A DNA stretch of 64,000 nucleotides from Halovenus aranensis (GTDB taxonomy: Archaea > Halobacteriota > Halobacteria > Halobacteriales > Haloarculaceae): assembly GCF_900100385.1 (NCBI RefSeq), contig NZ_FNFC01000001.1:62001-126000 (forward strand), in the 5' to 3' direction. Within the stretch, counting starts at the first letter, position 1. Every line of letters starts with the position of its first letter. A program made the translations under genes and the position numbers. Shown piece after piece: positions 44,427 through 53,623 of this stretch. The notes under the pieces were generated by a model. That model ran no database searches. It was not told where the DNA came from and saw only the letters and a list, made by a program, of their open reading frames with translations.

Positions 44427-46682
44427 TCAGGACGTGATTCGCGAGAGACGCATTGCGTTACCAGTGACGCCGACGGTCATGCCAGCGTCGCCGACTAAAA
44501 CGGCGACCCAGATGGGGACGTAGCCAAAGGGGACGAGAACGACCAGCAGCGCCTTCACCGCGAGACTCGCCCAGATGTTCTGTCTGATGACGCCGTTTGC
44601 CTGCCGTGAGAGCGAGCGCAGGTACCCCAGTTTCGCGATATCGTCGCTCATCAGGGCGATATCTGCCGTCTCCAGGGCTGTATCTGTCCCGGCGGCACCC
44701 ATCGCGACGCCGACGGTCGCGGTCGCGAGCGCGGGGGCGTCGTTGATGCCGTCGCCGACCATGGCGACCCCGCCGTGTTCGCTGAACTCCCTGACTGCGG
44801 CCACCTTATTTTCGGGTAGTAACTCGGCGCGAACCTCGTCGACGCCGACCTGCTCGCCGATTGCGCGGGCGGTCCGCTCGTTGTCGCCGGTGAGCATGAC
44901 GACCCGCTCGACGCCGAGGTCGTGCAGTCGGTCGACCATCGTCGCCGCGCCGGGCCTCACTTCGTCGGCCACTGCGATGACGCCCGCCAGTGCCTCGCCG
45001 GTTCCGACGAGAACGACCGTCTTCCCCTCTCGCTGGAGTTCCGGAATCGTCTCTGCGAGCAGGTCCAGACAGTCGTCGCGCGTACACTCCTCTTTCGGGT
45101 GGGTGGCGACGCCGCCGTCGGTCGCCGCGTGGACATGCGAGAGGTCGAACCCGAGGTCTTCGAACAACGCCGGCTTCCCCGCGTAGTGTTTGCGCCCGTC
45201 GACAGTCGCCTGGACTCCCTTACCGGTTAGTGCCTCGAAGTCGTCGACCGTCGCCTGGGCTATGTCACGGTCGTTGGCGAACTCGACGATTGCGTTCCCG
45301 ATGGGGTGTTCGCTCCGGCGTTCGAGCGCCTGTGCACGTCGGAGCAAGTCCGTCTCTGTGGTGTCGTTGAGCGGAACGGTATCGGTGACGCGTAGTTCGC
45401 CTCTGGTCAGGGTACCAGTCTTGTCGACTGCGACGGTCTCTACGTCACCCATCGCTTCGAGGTAGGCCCCGCCCTTGATGAGGACGCCGTTGCGGGCGGC
45501 GCTGGTGATACCCGAGACGACCGAGACTGGCGTGCTGATGACGAACGCACAGGGGCAAGCCAACACGAGCAGTGTCAGGCCGCGGACGAACCACGTCTGC
45601 CAGCCGCCAACCACGAGCGGCGCGCCGACCGCCGCCAGCAACGCCAGGCCGACCACCGCCGGCGTGTAATAGCCCGCGAACTGGTCGACGAACTGCTCGC
45701 GGTCGGTGGTCTCGGCCCCTGCGTCCTCGACGAGGTCGACGATGCGTGCGAGGGTGTGCTCGCCCGCGCCGGCCGTCGTCTCGACCTCGAGGTAACCGCC
45801 CTCGACGAGCGTGCCCGCATAGACCTCGTCCCCGGCAGTCTTGTCCACCGGGACGCTCTCGCCGGTGACCGGTGACTGGTCGACGGCGCTTTCGCCGTCG
45901 AGTACCTCGCCGTCGACGGGGATTTTTTCGCCCGGCTTGACCACGACAGTCTCACCTACTTCGACCTCCGCTGCCGGTACCATCACGTCGTCCCCGTCTC
46001 GACGGACACGCGCCTCGTCAGGCGAGAGGTCCATTAGCTCCCGGAGCGAGTTCCGGGCGCGGTCCATCGAGTAGGCTTCGAGTAACTCCGCGATATTAAA
46101 CAGGAACGCGAGCGTCGCCGCCTCGAAGTAGAGTGCCTCGCCGAAGCCGAGACTCGCCGTCACGGCACCGAGGATAGCGACGCTCATCAGGAAGTCGATG
46201 TCGAGTTGACGGTTCCGTGCCGACACGACCCCGTTCCGGAGGATGACTTCACCGCCGACCGCCGCTCCCAGCAAGAAGAGTGCGTCTCCCGTCCGGTGTG
46301 GCGTCCCGAGCACGGTCACGAGTTCGATATCGAGTGCCGGGACGACGACCGCGGCCAGCCCTGCGAACAGGAACAGGCCACTCGCCCAGGTCTTGAGTGC
46401 GCGGGGGCTCAGCCAGATATCTCCGAAGCCGCGCCCTGCATCCGCTCCCGATGTGTCGGCCACCTCGTAGCCCGCGCTCTCGATGGCCGCGACGATGCCG
46501 TCCCGGCCGATGCGCTCGCTGTCGTATTCGACGGTCACCCGCCCGGTCGCTGCCGCCGGCTGGACTGCGACGACACCCCCGCGGCCACCTACCGCGGCCT
46601 CGACGGTCCCGGCACACGACGCACAGTCCATCTCGGGAACCGTGAGACGGAGGGTCGTCGTCTCCACAGCATGGTCGCTCAT
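44427..46682 (-). CDS. Zinc/cadmium/lead P1B-type ATPase (ZntA-type)
   Basis: 751 residues. N-terminal metal-binding domain with MDCASC (C20, C23); actuator TGES (273-276); metal pore motif CPC (376-378, LACPCAFVISTPVS); phosphorylated Asp in DKTGTLT (D420); MLTGDNERTA and GDGINDAPAL. Last helices show Lys in VKALLVV and VLVGDAGMTVGVTGNAMRL with D-x-G, which is the P1B-2 (Zn, Cd, Pb) rule rather than the copper form. A Cys/His insert KEECTRDDCLDLL sits in the nucleotide domain. It exports heavy metals. The stop codon is directly against the MITE. The upstream gap has TTAAAG promoter elements (about 46725). Confidence 0.93.
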   Translation of the reverse strand: MSDHAVETTTLRLTVPEMDCASCAGTVEAAVGGRGGVVAVQPAAATGRVTVEYDSERIGRDGIVAAIESAGYEVADTSGADAGRGFGDIWLSPRALKTWASGLFLFAGLAAVVVPALDIELVTVLGTPHRTGDALFLLGAAVGGEVILRNGVVSARNRQLDIDFLMSVAILGAVTASLGFGEALYFEAATLAFLFNIAELLEAYSMDRARNSLRELMDLSPDEARVRRDGDDVMVPAAEVEVGETVVVKPGEKIPVDGEVLDGESAVDQSPVTGESVPVDKTAGDEVYAGTLVEGGYLEVETTAGAGEHTLARIVDLVEDAGAETTDREQFVDQFAGYYTPAVVGLALLAAVGAPLVVGGWQTWFVRGLTLLVLACPCAFVISTPVSVVSGITSAARNGVLIKGGAYLEAMGDVETVAVDKTGTLTRGELRVTDTVPLNDTTETDLLRRAQALERRSEHPIGNAIVEFANDRDIAQATVDDFEALTGKGVQATVDGRKHYAGKPALFEDLGFDLSHVHAATDGGVATHPKEECTRDDCLDLLAETIPELQREGKTVVLVGTGEALAGVIAVADEVRPGAATMVDRLHDLGVERVVMLTGDNERTARAIGEQVGVDEVRAELLPENKVAAVREFSEHGGVAMVGDGINDAPALATATVGVAMGAAGTDTALETADIALMSDDIAKLGYLRSLSRQANGVIRQNIWASLAVKALLVVLVPFGYVPIWVAVLVGDAGMTVGVTGNAMRLSRITS

Positions 46683-46846
46683 TACCTTGGGCTACGACCC
46701 GTGTCTTATTAATTGAACTGCTTTAAGCGCCGCTTCTTATGATAATAGTTGGTAATATACGGTAGATATTTTAATAACACTCTCACGAAAAGTGTCGTCG
46801 CGGCCACAGGACAATCTTCATTGCAGAGGGGAGCAACCACCCGGAC

Positions 46847-47269
46847 ATGAGCGAGAAGACCATCTTCGAGAAGATAATCGAGGGCGAAATACCGAGTTAC
46901 ACCGTCTACGAGGACGAGACGACCTACGCGTTCCTGGACGCGAACCCGCTCGCGCCCGGGCACACGTTGGTCGTCCCGAAAGAGCCCTACGAGCGGCTGA
47001 ACGACATGCCGCCGGAGCTGGTCGGCGACGTGTTCTCGACGGCGGGCGAGATTGCCGACGCCGTCGAGGCGGCGACCGACGCTACGGCGACGACGCTCGC
47101 GATTAACAACGGCGAGGACGCCGGCCAGGAGGTGCCACACGCGCATCTTCACATCGTCCCACAGACGGCCGAGGACGGCCCCAAGTCGATTCACCGGCTG
47201 TTCGACATGGCGGAGTTAGACGACGACGAGATGGCCGATATCGCCGAAGAAATCAAGACACACCAGTAG
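46847..47269 (+). CDS. HIT family protein (Hint-like)
   Basis: 140 residues. FEKIIEGEIPSYTVYEDETTYAFLDANPLAPGHTLVVPKEPYERLNDM is the Hint-type opening (no Cys pair at the start), and the catalytic triad is HAHLHIVPQ (about residues 99-107). Such enzymes hydrolyse AMP-NH-R phosphoramidates. Short, acidic C-terminal helix. It differs from the longer HIT protein at 24121. Possibly cotranscribed with the membrane protein at 47311 (41-base gap). Confidence 0.94.
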   Translation: MSEKTIFEKIIEGEIPSYTVYEDETTYAFLDANPLAPGHTLVVPKEPYERLNDMPPELVGDVFSTAGEIADAVEAATDATATTLAINNGEDAGQEVPHAHLHIVPQTAEDGPKSIHRLFDMAELDDDEMADIAEEIKTHQ

Positions 47270-47310
47270 CCGCTGGTGTCGCCTCGGCGACGAGGTTTCG
47301 CCGAGCGCTT

Positions 47311-47883
47311 ATGCCGACTGCCACCAGAGAGATGGATATGGAGTCACGCGAGAGAGTCAGCCGCGCGTCGATGCCCGTACGAGCGACGGGATACGGTCTC
47401 GTCGCCGCCTTCTGTACGTACGCGGCAGTCGCGCTCTTTCTCGGGATTCACATCGCTTCGACGGCACACGTGACGGTCACTGGGGTCGGTCTAGAGGCGC
47501 TGTTTCTCGGGACGCTCGGGGACTTCCTGAGCGCCCACGCCGGTGTCACCGACGGAGTCGTTATGGGCGTCGCCGGCGTCGGTGTCGTGCCGGGTGTCGT
47601 CTACTACCTCGTCCCGCCCGTTTCACTTTGCTGGTGTGCAGTCCGGACGGTCGAGCCGGACGCCCCTCGTCAGAAAGCCGCCGTTCAGGGAGCGGCGATA
47701 GTACTCGGGTATGCGCCTGCTGTCGGTCTCGTACTCGCGACGCTTTCGGGGAGTGCCGACTTCGTCTTCGTCGCGCTCGACCCTGCCGAGGCGACGCTCC
47801 TGGCCGGTGTCACGTACCCGCTGGTCTTCGGAGGTGTCGGGGGCCTCCTCGCGAATCTACGCCTACAAGACGGTCGGACGTAG
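47311..47883 (+). CDS. Four-helix haloarchaeal membrane protein
   Basis: 190 residues from ATG 47311; in-frame ATGs at 47332 and 47338 would give a shorter N-terminus. Hydrophobic segments at about 27-48 (TGYGLVAAFCTYAAVALFLG), 83-105, 124-148 and 155-180 (ATLLAGVTYPLVFGGVGGLLAN). The order, spacing and last segment (YPLVFGGVGGLLA) match the N-terminal domain of the fusion protein at 33169 (YPLVVCPVGGVIA), so they belong to one family, which may be DUF7978. Function unknown. It ends 12 bases before the convergent membrane gene. Confidence 0.72.
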   Translation: MPTATREMDMESRERVSRASMPVRATGYGLVAAFCTYAAVALFLGIHIASTAHVTVTGVGLEALFLGTLGDFLSAHAGVTDGVVMGVAGVGVVPGVVYYLVPPVSLCWCAVRTVEPDAPRQKAAVQGAAIVLGYAPAVGLVLATLSGSADFVFVALDPAEATLLAGVTYPLVFGGVGGLLANLRLQDGRT

Positions 47884-47895
47884 CGCCGACGGGTG

Positions 47896-48648
47896 CTAGA
47901 AGCCGCCGTACCGAAGAGAGACCATCACGAAGATGAGCAACAGTTGCACGACTCCCTGAACGCCGCCGAGCATGGCGTTTTGCTTCCCGATGCTGCTGAT
48001 GATGCCGGCGTCGGGGTTCGCGGATGTCATCTCCCGGTACATCCGTAACTCGCCGGGCAACAGGAAGCCAAACCCCTGTACCGAGAGGATGGTCACCAGC
48101 CCGAGGGCGACGGCGATAGCGTGGTTGGTCATCTGGAAGTCGCCGATGGTCAGGCCGACCCAGGTGAGCGAGCCGACGGCCACGACCCCAAAGAGCGCCT
48201 GCCAGCGGCGGTCGCCCCACGCGTCGAGTCGCCACCCCAGCAACAGCAGAATCGGAATCAGATTGGCCGCGGTAAACAGCGCCAGCCAGGCCTCGGCGTG
48301 TGAGAACAGCCCCAGTCTGTTCGAGAGGGTGATACCCGTCGCGATAGTCACGAAAGCAAGCGACGGGAGAAGAAAGGTCGTCTTGGGTGTGAGTCGCTGA
48401 AAGACCGCCGCGCTCTCCTCGTCGTCGAGGCCACCCACGACCGGCCCCAGCACTGCGCCCATGAAGATATCAATACCCGTCCAGAGCAGTCCCGCCATGA
48501 CGTGAACGTAGGTGTGGTGTTCGAGTGACGCAGCCGTATGCACATACCCCAGCGCGAGGACGGCAACGGCGACGACACCCCCGGCGAATGCGGGATTCGC
48601 TCGGCGTGCCAGCCCGTCGACCGTCCCGCGGACCGTGCCTGTCGACAT
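47896..48648 (-). CDS. Multi-helix membrane protein
   Basis: 250 residues from the ATG complementary to 48646-48648. About seven membrane helices. The opening helix pair FAGGVVAVAVLALGYVHTAASLEHHTYVHVMAGLLWTGIDIFMGAVLGPVVGGLDDEESAAVFQRLTPKTTFLLPSLAFVTIATG contains His residues (EHHTYVHVMAG) in or beside a helix that recall copper or haem binding membrane proteins of the DUF2269/CopD type, but the motif is not diagnostic. Rest hydrophobic with a GELRMYREMTS loop. Single gene. Function not assigned. Confidence 0.75.
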   Translation of the reverse strand: MSTGTVRGTVDGLARRANPAFAGGVVAVAVLALGYVHTAASLEHHTYVHVMAGLLWTGIDIFMGAVLGPVVGGLDDEESAAVFQRLTPKTTFLLPSLAFVTIATGITLSNRLGLFSHAEAWLALFTAANLIPILLLLGWRLDAWGDRRWQALFGVVAVGSLTWVGLTIGDFQMTNHAIAVALGLVTILSVQGFGFLLPGELRMYREMTSANPDAGIISSIGKQNAMLGGVQGVVQLLLIFVMVSLRYGGF

Positions 48649-48775
48649 ACAGGCACATGGGCTAGAGGCGCACAATTAAACGTTCGGGTATCTCGTCCGT
48701 GACTTGGGGAGCAACGCGGTGATAGAAAGGTCTACGTGGGGCGACTCGCAAGGAGCAGACAACAGACCAGCTTCT

Positions 48776-49591
48776 ATGGCACTCACAAAACGCATCATCC
48801 CCTGTATCGACGTCGATGTCGACGACGACGGCAACCCGGCGGTGTACACGGGCGTCAACTTCGAGGACCTGGAGTACACGGGTGACCCCGTCGAGATGGC
48901 CAAGCGGTACAACGAGGCCGGTGCCGACGAGTTCGTCTTTCTCGATATCACGGCCTCGGCCGAGGGCCGCGAGACGATGCTCGACACGGTCCGGGCGGTC
49001 GCCGACGAGGTCTTTATTCCGCTGACCGTCGGCGGCGGCATCCGGACCCGTGAAGATATCAAAGAGACGCTGCGGGCCGGCGCAGACAAGGTGTCGATAA
49101 ACACCGGCGCGCTGGAGAATCCCGACCTCATCGAGGCGGGCGCGTCGGCGTTTGGCAGCCAGTGTATCGTCATCTCCGTGGACGCACGCCGCCGGTTCGA
49201 CAGCGAAGGCGAACACTACGTCGAGGCCGACGGCGAATCCTGCTGGTTCGAGTGTACCGTCAAAGGCGGCCGCGAGGGCACCGGCATCGATGCCGTCGAG
49301 TGGGCAGGCGAGGCCGAAGCTCGTGGTGCTGGCGAACTCTTCGTCAACTCTATCGATGCTGACGGCACCAAAGACGGCTACGACATCCCGCTGATGAATG
49401 CAGTCTGTGACGCCGTGTCGACGCCGGTCATCGCTTCCTCGGGCTGTGGCGGTCCCGAAGACGCCTACGAAGTGTTCACCGAAGCCGACGCCGACGCCGC
49501 GCTCGCGGCCTCGATTTTCCACTTTGGGGAGTACTCCATCGGCGAGGTCAAGCGCTACCTCGACGAGCGTGACGTTCCCGTCCGCCTGTAG
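48776..49591 (+). CDS. hisF: Imidazole glycerol phosphate synthase, cyclase subunit
   Basis: 271 residues from ATG 48776. A beta/alpha barrel: [14 protein letters not shown] with catalytic Asp (D12), [20 protein letters not shown] (phosphate site), [29 protein letters not shown] with the second catalytic Asp, and VIASSGCGG. It takes ammonia from HisH and forms imidazole glycerol phosphate for histidine synthesis. An acidic insert near [15 protein letters not shown] is typical of halophiles. HisH and other his genes are elsewhere. Confidence 0.97.
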   Translation: MALTKRIIPCIDVDVDDDGNPAVYTGVNFEDLEYTGDPVEMAKRYNEAGADEFVFLDITASAEGRETMLDTVRAVADEVFIPLTVGGGIRTREDIKETLRAGADKVSINTGALENPDLIEAGASAFGSQCIVISVDARRRFDSEGEHYVEADGESCWFECTVKGGREGTGIDAVEWAGEAEARGAGELFVNSIDADGTKDGYDIPLMNAVCDAVSTPVIASSGCGGPEDAYEVFTEADADAALAASIFHFGEYSIGEVKRYLDERDVPVRL

Positions 49592-49683
49592 GCTGTCTCA
49601 CGTTCTCGGTAACGCTTCTATCGAACGAGAATCTACCACCAGGAACGCCAGCCTTTTAGAGCGAACTTCCCTAGCTCGGCACA

Positions 49684-50520
49684 ATGGAATGGCGGTGTGA
49701 GTGGTGTGGCAAACCCCACGACGAAGACGACCCGCCGTGTGACAACTGCGGCCACGGCCAGTTCGAGAAAGCGGTCGTCAGACAGACCGACCTTGCCGAC
49801 GAGGGAAACCAGGAAGCGACTATCGTCTGGGCCTGTACGGACTGCGGGCGCGAACACCCCAAACACGCACCGCCGTGTAGTCGATGCGGTAATCCGACAC
49901 TCGAAAAACAGCGCCAGCACGTCGACCAGGCAGAACTGTCCGCGCCGGGGTACCTCGACCTCGTCACCCCGCGGTATATTCTCGCGCTCGGGGTAACGCT
50001 CGCCGTCGCGAGCGTCGTCGTGCTCGGCCTCGTCGGCGTGCTCGACGTTCCCGGGTTCGACCAGGGCGGCGTTCCGGGAGTCGACGACGTACCGGGGAAC
50101 GCGACAGCCACCGGAGGCGTCGCGCTCGCGGACGTGGAAGCCGCCTACGTGGCGGCGCTGAACGAGGAACTCGACCGGGCTGATGGGCCACAACTCGACC
50201 GCAGCGACCACCTCGACGAGGTGTCGACGTTCTACAATCAGCGCCTCGTCAAAACCCTACTCGCCGACGGAAACCTGCCCGAAGACCAGCGGGTGAGCGA
50301 CCTGCTTGGCGAAGAGTGTCGACGCGGGACACCGATAACGTTCAGCGACGAGCAGGTGACTGTCGACGGTAGCGAGACTGCCCCGGAGCTGGGCCAGACA
50401 CTCGCGACCGCGGTCGTCGAGGCCGGCTTCGAGCCCGTACGGTCGGCCACTGTCGTCGGCGTCGACGTACACGCCGTCGACGGACAGTTGTTCCTCGGGC
50501 AGTTCGTCTGTGAGGCGTAA
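49684..50520 (+). CDS. Double zinc-ribbon membrane protein with CAP-like outer domain
   Basis: 278 residues. Two zinc ribbons at the cytoplasmic N-terminus: CEWCGKPHDEDDPPCDNC (C5/C8/C19/C22 region) and CTDCGREHPKHAPPCSRC. One membrane helix at about 100-120 (YILALGVTLAVASVVVLGLVGVL). Outside: a linker, then about 140 residues with the pattern DVEAAYVAALNEELDRADGPQLDRSDHLDEVSTFYNQRLVKTLLADG, resembling the first helices of CAP/SCP domains, ending LFLGQFVCEA. Known in haloarchaea; role unknown. It is separated from rpoL by nine bases, convergent. Confidence 0.75.
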   Translation: MEWRCEWCGKPHDEDDPPCDNCGHGQFEKAVVRQTDLADEGNQEATIVWACTDCGREHPKHAPPCSRCGNPTLEKQRQHVDQAELSAPGYLDLVTPRYILALGVTLAVASVVVLGLVGVLDVPGFDQGGVPGVDDVPGNATATGGVALADVEAAYVAALNEELDRADGPQLDRSDHLDEVSTFYNQRLVKTLLADGNLPEDQRVSDLLGEECRRGTPITFSDEQVTVDGSETAPELGQTLATAVVEAGFEPVRSATVVGVDVHAVDGQLFLGQFVCEA

Positions 50521-50529
50521 CCGCGAAAA

Positions 50530-50814
50530 TCAGACTGCTGCGTCGTAGGCTGCCTGGAAGTCGTTTGCCTTCTCGATGACCTGCTCGGCTCCAGCTTCGA
50601 GGGCGTCGAGTGCGTCGACGCCGTCCTCGGTCTTAATTGTCAGAACGGGGTCGGTCTGGCCGCCGGACTGTTCCGGATTCACGTCGTAGGTCGCCGCCTC
50701 GATACCGTCGGTCTCCAGCAGCGTCCCCTTCAGGACGTTCATGAACGTGTGGTCCTCGCCGGCAATCTCGATAGAGAGTTCGTTCTCCTGTTTGTCGATA
50801 ACCCGAAGTTCCAT
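50530..50814 (-). CDS. rpoL: DNA-directed RNA polymerase subunit L (Rpo11)
   Basis: 94 residues from the ATG complementary to 50812-50814; an in-frame upstream start adds eight residues. [86 protein letters not shown] fits subunit L, which pairs with subunit D in the polymerase assembly platform. The [12 protein letters not shown] helix and VLTIKTEDG strand are diagnostic. Single gene, divergent from nothing, 28 bases after the end of the histidine kinase gene on the same strand. Confidence 0.94.
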   Translation of the reverse strand: MELRVIDKQENELSIEIAGEDHTFMNVLKGTLLETDGIEAATYDVNPEQSGGQTDPVLTIKTEDGVDALDALEAGAEQVIEKANDFQAAYDAAV

Positions 50815-50841
50815 ACCCAGATATACCGGTACAGACACTTC

Positions 50842-51945
50842 TCAAGCTTTCGAATCGTTACCGCGGGCTATCGTAACGCCGGTTACCTCGAACCGGGCAC
50901 CCGACCCTTCCCCGTCGCCGTCTCCGACGCGCACCGTCCAGCCGTGGCTGTCAGCAATCTCTCGGACGATGGTGAGACCGAGCCCCGTCCCCTTGTCTGC
51001 CGTGCTGTACCCTCCCTCGAACAGCCGTTCGCGGTCGGCCTCGTCGATACCCGGCCCGTCGTCGATGACGGCGAATCCGACAGGTCCGCCGTCCTCGACG
51101 ACCTTTACCTGGACGCTGACGGCGTCGGCTGTCTCGTCATCACTCGGCGCGTTGCGTGCCTCCCCGTTTGACTCGGTCGGCCCACCGTGTTCGATAGCGT
51201 TCCGAAAGAGGTTCTCGAAGAGTCTGAGCAGCCGCGTTCGGTGTGCCAGCACCTCGATATCGGTGCTCACCGTCAACGTCGCGGCGTCGGTCGCCACGTT
51301 TCCCCAGGCCTCTCTGGCGACTGCTGTCACCTCGACAGGCTCTGTCTCGACGGTTTCCTGAGTCTCTCGTGTCAGCGTCAACACGTCCTGGATGAGTTGC
51401 TCCATGTGCGTGAGCGAGTCGTATATCTCTTCGAGATGCTGGCTACTCTCCTCGTCTACATCAGCTATCTCCGGGAGCATCTCTGCCCGCCCGAGCGCGA
51501 CATCGAGCGGGTTTCGCAGGTCGTGACTGACGACGCTGGCGAATTTCGAGAGGCGCTTTTCACGTGCCTTGTGCGCGGTTATATCGTGGGCAACGACAAC
51601 GCCATAGGGCTGGTCGCCGGTGACGGTCAACGTACACTCGACCGGAGTCGTCTCACCGTCCCGCGCGCAGAGTGTCGCCTCAACGCTGCGCTGTGGCGTT
51701 TCGGATTTTTCGAGGTCACCGGCTGCTGACAGCAGCCGCTGTGCGTCGTCGTCCATCACGAGCGTCAGTGGCTTACCCTCGGCCGTGGCCGCGCTGTATC
51801 CCGTTTTCTGCTCGAATGCTGGGTTGACGTAGCCGAACTGACCGCCCGTGTCGAACGTCCAGACGGGGTCTCCGAGCGCCGCCAGAAGCTGCTCGTGGCG
51901 GCTGGACGGTCGCCCTGGGTCGTCGCTGTGTTCGTTGTCGACCAT
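50842..51945 (-). CDS. PAS-domain histidine kinase (soluble)
   Basis: 367 residues from the ATG complementary to 51943-51945. PAS domain at about 15-128 (LLAALGDPVWTFDTGGQFGYVNPAFEQKTGYSAATAEG ... TGDQPYGVVVAHDITAHK), HisKA with H141 in SKFASVVSHDLRNPLDVALGR, dimer helices, then ATP lid blocks FENLFRNAIEHGG (N box), IDDGPGIDEADRERLFEGGYSTADKGTGLGLTIVREI (G1, F and G2 boxes). No membrane helix. Autophosphorylating sensor kinase; signal unknown. On the same strand as rpoL but no cognate regulator nearby. Confidence 0.94.
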   Translation of the reverse strand: MVDNEHSDDPGRPSSRHEQLLAALGDPVWTFDTGGQFGYVNPAFEQKTGYSAATAEGKPLTLVMDDDAQRLLSAAGDLEKSETPQRSVEATLCARDGETTPVECTLTVTGDQPYGVVVAHDITAHKAREKRLSKFASVVSHDLRNPLDVALGRAEMLPEIADVDEESSQHLEEIYDSLTHMEQLIQDVLTLTRETQETVETEPVEVTAVAREAWGNVATDAATLTVSTDIEVLAHRTRLLRLFENLFRNAIEHGGPTESNGEARNAPSDDETADAVSVQVKVVEDGGPVGFAVIDDGPGIDEADRERLFEGGYSTADKGTGLGLTIVREIADSHGWTVRVGDGDGEGSGARFEVTGVTIARGNDSKA

Positions 51946-52051
51946 CTCGGAGTTTCCCCTGTCGTCTATTGACTGTTGTATGCCTCCCGGTATAAGACTG
52001 CGGGCCAACGCGACGCAAGCGGTTTGGGGTCTCGAAGGCAAAGTATCCGAT

Positions 52052-53005
52052 ATGAGAGTGCTGGCGCGAACCCTCACAGCGGCGGTCGGAGTCGGGCTGC
52101 TTCTCGTCCACGCGGCGGTCGCTGTCGCCTGGTTCGTTGGCCTCCAGTGGCTGCTCGCCAACCCGCCCGGCCCGGCGACGATTGCGGTCGCGTTCCTCGG
52201 TGTGGTGGTTGTCGCGGGATACGTTGGCTACCGGACCGGAACTGTCCGTCTCGTCGCTAGCCTCGACGCCGTCACCATACCCGTCGAGCGTGCACCGGCG
52301 CTCTATCGCCGACTCGAACGGCTCTGTTCCGAATCGCAGGTAGACCAGCCGACGCTGTTGTTCGCCGACCTGGGTGCGCCAAACGCGCTCTCTATTGGCG
52401 GGCCGCGGCGGGGTGTGGTCGTCCTCGACAGGCGGCTGTTCAAGCTGTTGACTATCGACGAACTCGAAGGGATTCTCGCCCACGAACTCGCACACATGGA
52501 GCGTCTCGATACGCTCTGGAACACGCTCGCTCTCACCGCCGCCCGGCTTCTGGTCGGGGCCGCGTTCGCGTTGCTGTTCCCCGCAGTCGTCTTGCTCGCT
52601 GGCGTCGAACGTGGCGGGGCGTGGATAGCTGGCGAACCGGGGCGGTCACGGCTCGGGCTTGCGGGCTACGTTCGGCAGGTGGTCTTGCTCGGGCTCGGTG
52701 CGCTGTTTTCGCTGTTTGCGCTCGGCTTTCTGGCCTACTCGCGCCGCCAAGAGTTCGCCGCAGACCAGCGTGCTGCAGAGCTGACTGGCAACCCGCGCGC
52801 ACTCGCCGCCGCGCTGGCGAAAATCCACCGTGCGACGACGCCGCGTGAGGGTCTGCTCGCCGTGCTGTACATCCACGACGACCGGACCGAACACCGCGAC
52901 CGCCGGCTGTCGACACACCCACCTATCGACGAGCGCATCGACCGGCTGCTTGCAAACAGAGAGGTTTCCCCGTCCGAGCGGGTCAGCCGACTCCGGCCGC
53001 GATAG
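52052..53005 (+). CDS. HtpX-like M48 family metalloprotease
   Basis: 317 residues from ATG 52052. Two N-terminal membrane helices (about 5-35 and 42-62), then a soluble part with the zinc site HELAHMERLD (about 147-156) and third ligand in SRRQEFAADQRAAEL, further helices at about 166-190 and 210-236. GGPRRGVVVLDRRLFKLLTIDEL and DRRLSTHPPIDERIDRL are the HtpX-like blocks. Membrane quality-control protease. Divergent from the histidine kinase gene, 106-base gap. Confidence 0.94.
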   Translation: MRVLARTLTAAVGVGLLLVHAAVAVAWFVGLQWLLANPPGPATIAVAFLGVVVVAGYVGYRTGTVRLVASLDAVTIPVERAPALYRRLERLCSESQVDQPTLLFADLGAPNALSIGGPRRGVVVLDRRLFKLLTIDELEGILAHELAHMERLDTLWNTLALTAARLLVGAAFALLFPAVVLLAGVERGGAWIAGEPGRSRLGLAGYVRQVVLLGLGALFSLFALGFLAYSRRQEFAADQRAAELTGNPRALAAALAKIHRATTPREGLLAVLYIHDDRTEHRDRRLSTHPPIDERIDRLLANREVSPSERVSRLRPR

Positions 53006-53061
53006 CGCCATAGGTCGATGCAGTGAGACTGATAAGCGTCGACTCCTGAGTGCCATTGAGG

Positions 53062-53499
53062 ATGCTCCGTCACGTACGCACGCTCGGTGTCCGGCCGTCG
53101 TTGCCGGCCTCGCCAGCGGCCGCGCTCGTCTTGCTCGGGGACCTGCTCGGGTTGCTCTTGTTCATCGCCTGGGGGCTGTACGCTCACAACCTCCGCGCCT
53201 GGGAGGTCCCGGTTCACACTGCCGAGACGCTTGCCCCGTTTCTCATCGCCTGGCTCGTGTTTGCACCGCTTCTCGGGTTGTATCAGGGCCGGACACTCCG
53301 GAGCTACGGCCAGACCCTTGCGCTACTCGTTCCTGGCTGGGCTGGCATCGCACTGGTCGGTGCACTTATCCGTGCAACGTCGCTGTTCTCCGGCGGCGCT
53401 AGTCCCGTCTTCGTCGTCGTGAACGTCGTCTTCGGCCTGCTCGTGCTTGCGCCGTGGCGACTGGCCGTGGTCGCTGGCTTTCGCCGTCTGGGCTTGTGA
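53062..53499 (+). CDS. DUF3054 family membrane protein
   Basis: 145 residues from ATG 53062 (a GTG at 53050 is in frame). Four hydrophobic helices: LVLLGDLLGLLLFIAWGLYAHN (about residues 24-45, with the family D at helix start), PFLIAWLVFAPLLGLY, LALLVPGWAGIALVGALIRATSLFSGG and FVVVNVVFGLLVLAPWRLAVV. This is the DUF3054 pattern. No function is known. It follows the protease gene by 56 bases in the same direction, so the two may be cotranscribed. Confidence 0.85.
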   Translation: MLRHVRTLGVRPSLPASPAAALVLLGDLLGLLLFIAWGLYAHNLRAWEVPVHTAETLAPFLIAWLVFAPLLGLYQGRTLRSYGQTLALLVPGWAGIALVGALIRATSLFSGGASPVFVVVNVVFGLLVLAPWRLAVVAGFRRLGL

Positions 53500-53623
53500 A
53501 CAAACTGCTGACCGGACCCGTCGCCTCACCTCGCCGGCCAGTATTGTTAGTATATAAACACTATCTCGCTCATATGGAACTATCAACGTCATTCTTATAC
53601 GACGCCTTTGCACTAACAGATGT

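Noticed and set aside
52303-53217. Minus-strand frames over the HtpX-type gene
   Set aside because: Arg/Pro-rich shadow translations without domain features; the plus-strand gene carries HELAH.
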